A DNA stretch of 64,000 nucleotides, from NCBI RefSeq assembly GCF_964204645.1, contig NC_134025.1, forward strand, positions 620,001 to 684,000, given 5' to 3'. Under the pieces are notes generated by a model, which saw nothing but the letters and a program-made list of their open reading frames with translations, searched no databases and had not been told where the DNA came from. How positions within the stretch are numbered: the first letter of the stretch is position 1; each line of letters opens with the position of its first letter. A program made the position numbers and the translations under genes. The DNA comes from Tubulanus polymorphus. Its lineage: Eukaryota; Nemertea; Palaeonemertea; Tubulaniformes; Tubulanidae. Shown here in pieces: positions 38,801 to 48,826 of this stretch.

Positions 38801-41800
38801 GTTGGTTTTTACTGAATTTTTGCGTTGATTGAAATTTCAGCTGAAGTTCCAGGAAAGCGTAGTTAAAGATCATGAAAATGCTATTGTGAGATTGGAAGAG
38901 GAAAATGTTCGTTTGGCCAAGGTAAATAATAGTAAAACAAGGTTTCATTGTGTCAGGTTAAATTTTCCTCAGTTCAGTTCCAATGTTATAACTATTGAGT
39001 AAAATTTGTACTATGGCTATAAGACTGGTCTCTAAATTCTCTAATTTGTAAGTGAATCTGTTTCAGGATTATGAAGAAAGACAACTACAGTGGGAGCAGA
39101 GAGAGGTGGAATTGGAGAGAATTATAGCTAATATGGAACAGACTCAAGCTGAAATAGCAGGAGCAGCAGCTGAGTTTGAATCAGCTGCGGGATGTTTACC
39201 GGATCCAACTCTTTCACTCCCTAATCAACTCGATCAGGCTATACTAACTATCAAACGCAATGTGAAGACAATTCTAGAAGCTCAATCTGAATCTAAAGTT
39301 ATGAGAAAGGTTTGTTCTATATTCCTACGACAATTACAGGGGTCTGAGTACTTAGAAGAATAGTGATGATATGTAAAACATTCTAGAATATTTTGATCCA
39401 CTTTTTATACGATAAACCGCAGAGCTCAGAATGTCCTTTGCGATTTTAATAACAGGAGTTTGGTGAATGATTTTCTATCCGTATTTCCCCACAGAAATCC
39501 ACAGATTTAGAAGCTAAAGTGAAAGAATTGGATAAAGCGTTGACGACTAAAGATCGAGTAATAGCTGAATTGAGATTGAGAATGCCAGCGACTCCGGGAA
39601 GAGACGAGGTTATAATGAAAGCAATGCACAACGCTGAAAAACAAGTCACTCAGGAGGACGAATATGAGGCTCATCAGGCTTTGAAGATAGCTCAGTCAAC
39701 TGTTGGCAGTTTACAGGTAAAATATCAATTAGTCATTAAGATATTCTGAATTCAGTTCCACAGTTGTGACTTAGAGTTAACTCTGAACTCAGGATCCAGT
39801 TCCACTGTGAGTTATGGTTAACTCTTGAATTGGGATAAGTTTATTTTCATGAGTTGAGTCGAATCTGATAACAGTGGAACCAGGATACATTTCAACAGTG
39901 TTCTTTTGGCCGTTGTAGAAATATTTACATGAGTGAAAAATACTAATGACCAAAGTTTCCTTTGAAATCATCTCTTTGTTTGCGACAAATTAAATACAAG
40001 AATGTAGACATTTAGAAATTGCTGGAATGAATTTGTTGAAGGAATGAATTTATTGATGATTGTTTAATTGAAGGCTCGAATCGCCCAAAAAGATGAAACG
40101 ATCCAAAAATATCAAGATCTATTAAAACAAGCTCGTGAGGATATTCAAGAAATGAGCAGAAGACATTCCGAAGAGATGAATCTCATGCATAGTAAAGTAC
40201 AAACTAAAGCCGACCACGCGTTCAGTAAATTCAAACAGGTCGCCGTAGATTTAATCAATAAACCAGGAATCGATCAACCATCCAATCGTCAGTTAGCCAG
40301 ATTGAATGAACTGGAGGATATGGTCGCGGAGCAGGATAATTCGTTATCGGCTCTTACCGAGAAATTACGACAATCGAGATTAGAAACAGACTCATGGAAG
40401 GCGAAGCTCGATCAGATGATGAAATCAATGACTAGAGATAAAGACAAGTAAGGAACTGATTTCAAATATACCCAGTAGCTAGCTGCTGAAATCTATGATT
40501 TATTAGTGAATTATTTGTACCTCTGTCCTCAGGATCCACTTGTCTTCCACAGTCCTAGCCAATGTTTGACTCTAGTCAGAATTTGTTCATTCCAATGTTT
40601 TAATTCAAATCTTACCCATAACCTGTAGAACTGGATCCTGTGTTCTCCAGTCAAAATCAACAATAGTCTCTTAGTAAGGTAGTAAGTGCTGTAGGTGATT
40701 GCAGCAATTTTCAATATTTTGAGACCACCAACTAAAAGCCTCAAGAATGAATGCAGCACCTCTTAAAATTTAGCAAACACAGAATCGCTGTAGTTTGATA
40801 TTTTGCTTGATTTTAGTTTGTTGGCCGAACAAGCATCGGAGAAAGCAAAACTAAACGGAGTGATCGGACAAAGAGAGCAAGAAATCATCGGTTTGAACAA
40901 GAAAATCGACGGAATAAATATTGAATTAAAGAATCAAAAAGAAGCGAACGCTCGAGCTCCGACTTCAACGATGAAAAACCTCGTGGAAAAACTGAAAAAT
41001 CAGTTGTCAATGAAAGAGAAACAACATAAGGTAAAATGTCGAAAATTTTGAAAGCAAGATCTTATTTTATTCATGAAACTACCATTCTTTTAGCCATAGT
41101 ACAAATTTTACTCAATAGTTATAACATTGGAACTGAACTGAGGAAAATTTAACCTGACACTATGCAACCTTGTTTTACTATTATTTACTTTGGCCAAACG
41201 AACAATCTCACAATAGCATTTTCATGATTTTTAACTATGCTTTCCTGGAACTTCAGCTGAAATTTCAATCAATACAAATTCAGTCAAAACCATTTTGAAA
41301 ACAAGATCTTATTTTATTCGTTAAACTACCAGTGAAGCCCTTGAGGCACATATAAGAATTGCTTTAGTTTGTATTGCATTCTCTGTGTTCTGATTTTCAG
41401 GCATTAAGTAAAGCACTGATGGATCTAAGAGCTGATATGGTAACACAAGCTGAAGTAGCGGTCAAACAAACGGCTGAAGAAACTGCTGCAGAACAAAATG
41501 TACAGAAACTCGTGAATAAACATACTAAAGAATTACAGGTACAAATTACTAGTTACAATCCAGGTCTATAGTTCAATTCAATCCCTTAAATCAATCCATT
41601 TTCAATGAGTCAATTTTTAACTCACATCTGTGCAACTGGGTTCTCGAGTGATGAATGAAAGATTAGTTGATAAAATTGCTATTTGTTTAATTTTTCAGGA
41701 TGAGAACGAAGAATTAAGAGGACAAATCACTCGACATAAGAAAGAATTGAAGAAACGTAAAGATCAAGAGAATCTATTAACATCAGAAATGGAAGAGATT

Positions 41801-44800
41801 AAACATGACCTCAGTTAGTAACGCTTTCAATATTCAATTCTCATAAACAGTGAAATTTGTTTAACTTGTTTTGAATTGGAAATACAAATTGAGTTTGTCA
41901 GTGATTTCATAATTCTTTCTAATCTTCTGCTGCATTCTGAATGATTACATCTTAGACTCTTATTCCATTACACTTGACGAACATCCCATTCAGCTTGAGA
42001 GCTTCGAGGTTCTTGTACAAGTTTCTAATCTGAAATCCCATATTGTCAGAGATGTTGCTTTTGATGTGAAATAAAGAAAGGCTTTATTTTATTCACAGGT
42101 CGTAAAGAGACGACGATCACGAGATTAAAAACAGATAAACAAAAACTAGAACAAGAAATTGAAGAATTGGAGAAAAAGTTGGATCGATTGAGGAATATAA
42201 AACAACCGGCTCCGGGAGAAGCCGAGGCTAAAGAGATCGACGAACTTAAACGCAAAAATCGACTTCTCGAAGATGAGTTAAAACGCAAACAAATTCAGGC
42301 AGAAAAACCATTCGAACATAAAGAGACAAAGGTAAGAAAATGTTTTATTATTTGATGACTGTGCAGAGTTATAGTAATGGTTGCCGATTGACTGCGGTAG
42401 GTGTTTTTCCTGGCATCTGGTGGATTCTTAACTTTGTGAAACTACTGCAGTCACAAGGGACCCTGTTGATTGTGGATCTATCATAAGCAGGTTTTGATCG
42501 AGCTCTATCAATTCTCTTCTGGTAATCTGTAAACCTGATAGAAGCGGCCGGTAGAGAGTTAGTAATCTGTAAACCTGATAGAAGCGGCCGGTAGAGAGTT
42601 TGTAATCTGTAAACCTGATAGAAGCGGCCACGGTAGGGAGGTTTTAATCTGTAAACCTGATAGAAGCGGCCGGTAGAGAGTTAGTAATCTGTAAACCTGA
42701 TAGAAGCGGCCACGGTAGAGAGTTTGTAATCTGTAAACCCGATAGAAGCGGCCGGTAGAGAGTTTGTAATCTGTAAACCTGATAGAAGCGGCCACGGTAG
42801 GGAGGTTTTAATCTGTAAACCTGATAGAAGCGGCCGGTAGAGAGTTAGTAATCTGTAAACCTGATAGAAGCGGCCACGGTAGAGAGTTTGTAATCTGTAA
42901 ACCTGATAGAAGCGGCCGGTAGAGAGTTTGTAATCTGTAAACCTGATAGAAGCGGCCGGTAGAGAGTTTGTAATTTTGTTATTCAGCCTTTACATCTGTT
43001 TGTATGTATTGAAATTAACTTGAAGCTGGCTGTTTTTCAAACAGAATGAAAGTGAAACAGTTGCTCGATGGGAAGAGGGAAAACGATGGCAAAAAACAGT
43101 CGACCGTTTAAAACTAAGAATCAAAGATAAAGATCACGAACTGGAGAAAATTAGTAAACAATTAGAAATGGCACGAAATGGTTTAGAGAGGTACGAGACC
43201 CACAAAATTGAAGATTTAATAATCAATTTAATTACATGTTATCCACCTTTAAGTGGAAATTCTTGTTAACAATCGAGTCAGTTCAGTATTGTTTATTTGA
43301 AACAGGGCGAATAAAGACAAAGATCAGTTGGAAATGAAGTTAAAAGGGAAACCAGTAGAGGATAAAATCTCAGCTGTATCAGCAACAAGAGTCATGGGAA
43401 AACCTGCTCATAATATGCAAGATTTGAAAAAACAAAACTATGAATTAGAAGAAGAGGTATGTATATGTGTGAATATCACGAAAATAACAATCTCACAGAA
43501 ATTAGGGTAGATCTCAGTGAACCATGTCAGTGTTTTGAAGCTATAGTCAGTGTGGTGTAGTATAGTGTATACACTCACTGTGTTAGATAGAACAGTGTAA
43601 GATCAGTATGGATTTATATAATCGTTCTTATTACTGGAAATTGATTGATCAAGAGGTTTGTTTCATTATTACATCTTTATTCTACATCTCTCTGTCAGGT
43701 AAAATGTCACGTGTCAGGATAACACTGTGATTGGCAGTTAAGGTTGCATGTCACATGTGGCTGTGAGTGGCTTCAATACTCATGTCACATGTGGTCAGCT
43801 GACCCTAGGGTTAGGGTTTCATTGGCTGCTATCACAGGTAGTCAGCTGACCCTAGGGTTAGGGTTTGATTGGCTAGGGTTGTGATGTCACAGGTGATCAG
43901 CTGACCTAGGGTTAGGGTTTGATTGGCTGCTGGGGTTGTGATGTCACAGGTGGTCAGCTGACCTAGAGTTAGGGTTTGATTGGCTGGCTTTGGGTACACA
44001 TCTGTCTGCTATCAATGACAATACAATTTATCCTTGATAAATTTGTAAATAAGAATTTCATAAACTTATAAACAAGACTTATTGTAAATCAATATTATAT
44101 TATATCTAGACTTGATGTTTGATTAAGTGGTCACACAGTTGTCAGTTAGAATTAGTACGTTTTCGATTATTTAACTCTGTAGAACTTGGTTCTTATTAAT
44201 CTAAAATACAGATAGGCTTTTCACATTTAACAGTGAATTGATAAAACCAGTATCAATGGCCAAACTCAGTAGCCCTGACTCTGTTTAATAAATATAGAGA
44301 TATTAAGGTTGGTCCTGATACTACATGTTGTTTAATCCATTTATTATCAAATTTGACAAACCCCTGTGCTCTGGACTATACATGTAGACAAATAGTCCAC
44401 GGTGAAAGTTTTAGCATACGATAAACTAAATAACAACTGTTTGATTAGGTGTCCAATCTGAAGAGACAGTTGGCGCTAGGTCGTGACGGAGCATTCGAAG
44501 ATCTACAGAAAAAGAATCGTTTTCTGACGGAGAAATTGGAGGATTTGGAACGACAGACGGCGCGACGTGCTTTAAACGGAACTGCAGGGTCGGAGTCGGA
44601 GCAGGCGTACAGAGATTTATTAGAACGAGAACAGAAATTACATAAACAACTTCTAAAACAATCAGAAGAGAATATTGAACTGAAGTTTGAAGTTGAACAA
44701 GCGAATAAAGACATCCCTAGATTGAAAGTAAGTGATTCTAAATCCTTTAAAAGAACTACTGCACCTTAATACAAGTTTATTTCATGTGTTGATATGAAAT

Positions 44801-47323
44801 ATATTTCAGAGTCGAATTCAAGATTTACAAAATTACATCGATTTGATAAAAGCTGAAAATGCGAATCTACAGGGAACATCACGATCTTTGGGTTCATCAT
44901 CCGGAGGACTGCGAAGGGTAAGAATATATTGTTTCAGAATTCAGATTATTTGATTAATTCAAACATTTAGTCAGAATTATTGACGATGATGTTTTTCTAG
45001 TTGGGAGAAAGTGGAAAAAGTAATCGAGAATTGGAAAAAACGATCGCTTTATTGAAGAAAGTTGTAGAAAGAGTTCAACAAGAGAACGAGCGATTGAAGA
45101 AAGCGCCGGGTGTTGTTTCCAATGAAACATTACAACATTTACACGCTGAAAATGATGGACTCAAGGTAAGCATAATTCATCGATAATCATAATGATTAAA
45201 TTTCGTTTATTTCTAATAATAATGATAATGATAATAATTCATTTGCTAATATAGCTTATAGAAAAAATCTCTGCGCTTTACATCACAAGAGAAAATTATA
45301 AATCATTTTAAAACAAACCACACAATGAGCAAAAAATAGTTTAGAAATAAGCCAATTTATAAATATAGGTTTTAAGTTCGGATTTTAAACAATGAAATGA
45401 TGAACATACATTCTCTTAATTCACTGGGGAATGGAAGTCCATAGACTGGGTGCATAGAACCCTAGAGCCACAAACAAGCTCTAGGTAAAAGAAAGTTTTG
45501 TCACTTCTCATAGTTGAGAAAAAGAGTGAAAGTTTCCTGTGAATGGGTTTAATTTCAGACTCAGTTGACAGATCTGCGTCAGACGGTCGGTGCGTCTTTA
45601 ACCGAACGCTATGAGAGCACTCAACGTGGAACTGCTAAAATGATGTCCGATTACGAAAAACTTCGTAAAGATTATCAAAAAGAGGTTCACAACGCTGAGA
45701 AACTACAAGTGGAGAAACGACAGTTAGAAATAACGAAGGAACAGTTGGAGAAAGAGGTGTCGAATATGAAAGGGATGTTGGAAATACAGGATGCGAAACG
45801 CTCCACGAGTATGTCTGGATTAGATAGTAAAGGTTGGAGAACGGCGGTATCTACTCGGATGTACGAGGAAAAACTCAAATCTATCGAAGCCGATCTAGAA
45901 AAAAAGGTTCGTTCATCTTAAATCTACTAAGTGGAAACTAGCAACACTGTTGTGCCACGTGAAATTTCGATTGAACAAAAAAAAATTGAGATCAAAGTTT
46001 ATTGAAAATGAACTGATTTTGCATGTCTGATATCTCAGAGGCGCTCTATTTCTCGGGATAGCTGGTTGCCCATTCTCGCCTTATCGTATTCAGGACCCCT
46101 GGTTTCATAAATTGTAATTGATTCTCGTAACATTTTTTTTTAGACGTCACTTTTACAAGATTCTAAAGCTTTATTACGAGATTCGGCCGAAAGAGAACAA
46201 AAATTGATCCATGAAAATGAACAATTGAAGGATAAGGTATGTAAAGGTTGCCAGGGTTATGTCGTGGTCTAACAATGGGGTTTATTGATTATTTGTGCGT
46301 AATTGTATCTGTTTATTGATTGATTCCTCTCTAGGTGAATATATTGGAGAATTTCCCGTCTGGTACCATGGTTACGGATAATGATTTGATGAAACAATTT
46401 CAACAATCTCGATTAAAACTTGAGCGATTGGAAAACGAGAAACAGGAATTATTGTATGAAGTGACTCGTTTACAGCAACAAACAGGAGCTTCATCTACTG
46501 AAAAGGTACTGTCCTAATCATTCAACATGTTCACGTTAATCATGACATCCTTAACAAGGATCAGTGCTCTCTCTCTCTGGTCAATTCAATCTTCAAATCC
46601 AGGGGCTGCAGTTGCTGAAACTGTGGTTAAAGATAACCGATGGATAATTACCGTAGTAACAATGGACTTTTAATTATCACTATGTCAACTATCCACCGGT
46701 TACCTTTAACCAACTTTGAGCAACTGCCCGCTGGGCGTTAGCAGTCAGTCATTCATAATAAAGGGGTCTCATCATGTGTTAGAATCTTGGTCAGCAATCA
46801 GACAGTCTTATATCAATCCATGGTTTATGGGTCCAAATCCTGGTGGTAGCAGTATCTGCAGGTCAAAGTCTTTGGCCTCTCCCCCCTCTAGGAAAAGAAG
46901 TATATTCCTGTTAAAACTGATTGGCCCTCATTTGGTTTGGGGAATGGAAAACAACTTGTAATGAGTTAGAATTAGGTCCTGAGTTAACTTCCGGTAACTC
47001 TGTACTGATCAATAAGAGAGGTTTGTTTTATTTCTAATTTTTAGCCGACCGATGACATGCTTCACAGACTTCACGACGCTGACAAGATTTTCAAGGAAAA
47101 CGTAGATTTACGAGTTCAATTGAAATCGGTACAATTAGACTACAATAAATCAACGATCGAAATCGAGAAATTACGCAAAGAACTTTCAAACTTCGGTCCG
47201 GAATTCTTCGAAGAAATCGAAGATTTGAAATATAACTATCGAGAATCTGTGCAGAAAAATGTTCAATACGAAGATAGATTGTCTCAAATATCAGAACAAT
47301 TCGGTATTTCTATAAAACTATAA
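29815..47323 (+). CDS. CEP290: CEP290 centrosomal/ciliary transition-zone protein, complete, 44 coding exons
   Basis: Scaffold of the ciliary transition zone linking axoneme and membrane. Exons: 29815-29904, 29986-30139, 30394-30449, 30647-30793, 30880-30933, 31139-31291, 31529-31711, 31956-32045, 32117-32239, 32357-32474, 32549-32655, 32732-32803, 32890-32960, 33320-33586, 34098-34254, 34333-34560, 34992-35156, 35398-35547, 35641-35766, 35949-36191, 36530-36610, 36696-36981, 37145-37335, 37470-37530, 37614-37711, 37987-38119, 38246-38757, 38841-38921, 39067-39309, 39495-39716, 40074-40447, 40817-41030, 41401-41538, 41699-41813, 42099-42331, 43045-43190, 43306-43456, 44449-44727, 44810-44917, 45001-45165, 45559-45906, 46144-46236, 46335-46505, 47045-47323. 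They sum to 7476 nt, 2491 aa; human is 2479. Nearly all is coiled coil. Landmarks: start MAPFDWDRVMGMDPE, ISKKITMLEMKE, SLRRQFSGAVPLVRQEKF, LPDPTLSLPNQL, ANARAPTSTMKNLVEKLK, EFFEEIEDLKYNYRE near the end. No frame break was found. It is head-to-head with GTF2E1 and in the same direction as HSP90. Confidence 0.97.
32966..33030. repeat. short tandem repeat in CEP290 intron
   Basis: Four to five copies of the 15-bp unit GGTTCCACAGTTCCC directly after the donor at 32961. The unit equals the terminal motif of the family A MITE, so it probably grew from one end of such an element. Confidence 0.75.
33793..33905. repeat. palindromic MITE, family A, in CEP290 intron
   Basis: The cleanest copy: CTGGGTCCAGTTCCACAGTT then GTGAGTTAAG on the left, CTCACAACTGTGGAACTGGG then TCC on the right, with AAAATGAACTAACTTT in the centre. 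Confidence 0.8.
40530..40640. repeat. degraded MITE, family A, in CEP290 intron
   Basis: CAGGATCCACTTGTCTTCCA with CAGT at the left and CCTGTAGAACTGGATCCTG at the right. Further partial copies are at about 33173-33257, 36236-36485 and 39752-39800. Confidence 0.55.
42510..42975. repeat. ~38-bp minisatellite in CEP290 intron
   Basis: About twelve units of GTAATCTGTAAACCTGATAG followed by AAGCGGCCGGTAGAGAGTTT. Two variants alternate, one with CGGCCGG and one with CGGCCACGG, and a higher-order repeat of several units is visible. It lies in the intron between 42331 and 43045. Confidence 0.92.
43795..43985. repeat. minisatellite with telomere-like core in CEP290 intron
   Basis: Three to four units of about 57 bp with GTCAGCTGACCCTAGGGTTA, GGGTTTGATTGGCTGCTGGG and TTGTGATGTCACAGGTG. 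It shares the CTAGGGTTAGGGTT core and the flanking 'GGTCA..TGACC' and 'TGATRTCAC' pieces with the array at 27940-28385. Confidence 0.85.
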
Positions 47324-47663
47324 AAAAATCGGCTCTCAGAGTTAAAATTTCTTGGAGAGCTGATGGATACACTGGGAATCTTAAGTAGTTCAGGGAGGTA
47401 AAAGACTTTTAGGTTGTTAGGGATAAGATTTGTAGTAGTCAAGTAGTTTAGAATCTGTAAATGTAGAAATGTAGAACCTAATTTTTTTGAATTGGTGCAG
47501 ATCTCTTATCGGGATTCAGAAACTTTGTGGCTGGTCCATTAGGTTTGGCCAGCTGGATTGGTGAATGGTAATTTATGTTCCATCCATAAAGACAGAAATA
47601 CTTATAATCTTCGCATATATTTGTTTATCACATATTTACATTTCATGTAATTTCTTAGAAAAA

Positions 47664-47669
47664 AATAAA
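47664..47669 (+). terminator. CEP290: candidate CEP290 poly(A) signal
   Basis: AATAAA about 340 nt past the CEP290 stop codon, in an AT-rich stretch. Confidence 0.5.
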
Positions 47670-48226
47670 CTTTAAGTAATTTAAATATAAAAGTTGTGAC
47701 TTCTTAATTAGTCAAAGTGGGAAAAAGTGGATCCACAGACGCAAAAACCCCTATCTGCGAGCGGAACATTTTTTTCTGGTTTTGTTGCAAATTTTAATTC
47801 GCCATATAGGAGATTTAAACGATTAGTCAATGTCCTGGTATCTATTGATCACCAGGCGGGGTTCGAACTCACTGGAGCGGATATGACGTTCGGAAGAAAG
47901 AAGATCAAAGAAATTTCTGGAAGCGTCTAGCATATTGAGTAATACGGCTGTATTCGTACACTTCCACGATATAGTTCACAGTCTTTACTCATTACAATAC
48001 ATTCCACGTACAAATGAATACATCTAAATCATCGAATCGAAAAACAAACAATAGGAAACTAATTTTAAAAGCTTTTTAGGTTGTTTGCGTGATGTTTTTG
48101 GGTTCATGAATTATTAGTCATCGCGTAGGAGTAATCTAGAAAAACCCAGATCCCGGCCACTTCCTTTTCCGGTTGAACACGGCGTGGTTTCACATCAGAA
48201 AACTACGACGCTCCGATTAGGACGAC
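47670..48226 (+). promoter_or_regulatory. HSP90 promoter region
   Basis: Lies between the CEP290 3' end and the HSP90 5' exon. It includes a strong heat-shock element (listed separately). No TATA box is evident. The open frame at 47727-47930 has no family signature. Confidence 0.55.
47909..47928 (+). promoter_or_regulatory. heat-shock element upstream of HSP90
   Basis: The sequence GAAATTTCTGGAAGCGTC gives GAA-nn-TTC-nn-GAA-nn-gTC: three perfect inverted pentamers and a fourth with one mismatch. This is the HSF-binding arrangement. It lies roughly 300-350 bp upstream of the HSP90 first exon. Confidence 0.65.
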
Positions 48227-48272
48227 GAAATAAGGGCTTCTCTCCTAACCGATCAACTTAACCGAATACATG
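48227..48272 (+). other. likely HSP90 5' exon, ending in ATG
   Basis: GAATACATG is followed by the strong donor GTAAGTTTT at 48273. The next exon begins at 48827 with ATGCCAGAACC, so the spliced message would read ATG-ATG-CCA in one frame. Left edge not defined. Confidence 0.6.
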
Positions 48273-48826
48273 GTAAGTTTTCATAAATTCACATTAATCT
48301 TAAAACTTTATTTCAGTCTTCTGTAACTGGCATTCGATTTCACAATTTTTATTTCAATTTGGCCGGGCGCCGCGGGCCTCTTTTTGAGTCTTCAAATTTT
48401 ATTTCCACTTTCACTTTATTCAATGTTTTCACAGTTTCTACCTTTACCTTTTTGTCTCTTGTATAGAGGAAAGAACTTTGTATTTTTGAATTGCCTTTAA
48501 ATCGAATGAAAGGGGAAAATATTTCATAAAAAAGTATCATTATCACTTTAGTTCTATTGTCTGCTTTTGGCTTTGTGGTGCCGGTGGATGCAATGCACAA
48601 AAGGGAATCTAACCCTGCTAAATTAATACCACCACTCAGATTTTGAAGGTAATTCCAAACCCCAACCGCTGGATGGTTTGTGGACAGTACCCACCTTTAA
48701 ATATCAATTGATTTTACTCCTCAGATTTCAAATTGCAATAAGGCCTTATGCGCTAAATTCTTGATAATGACCAAATTAAGTGTGAACATTGTTAACACAT
48801 GATGTTGTAATTTCATTATATTCCAG

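Noticed and set aside
47727-47930. 67-aa open frame upstream of HSP90
   Set aside because: Falls in the promoter region, contains the heat-shock element, no family match and no splice link to HSP90.
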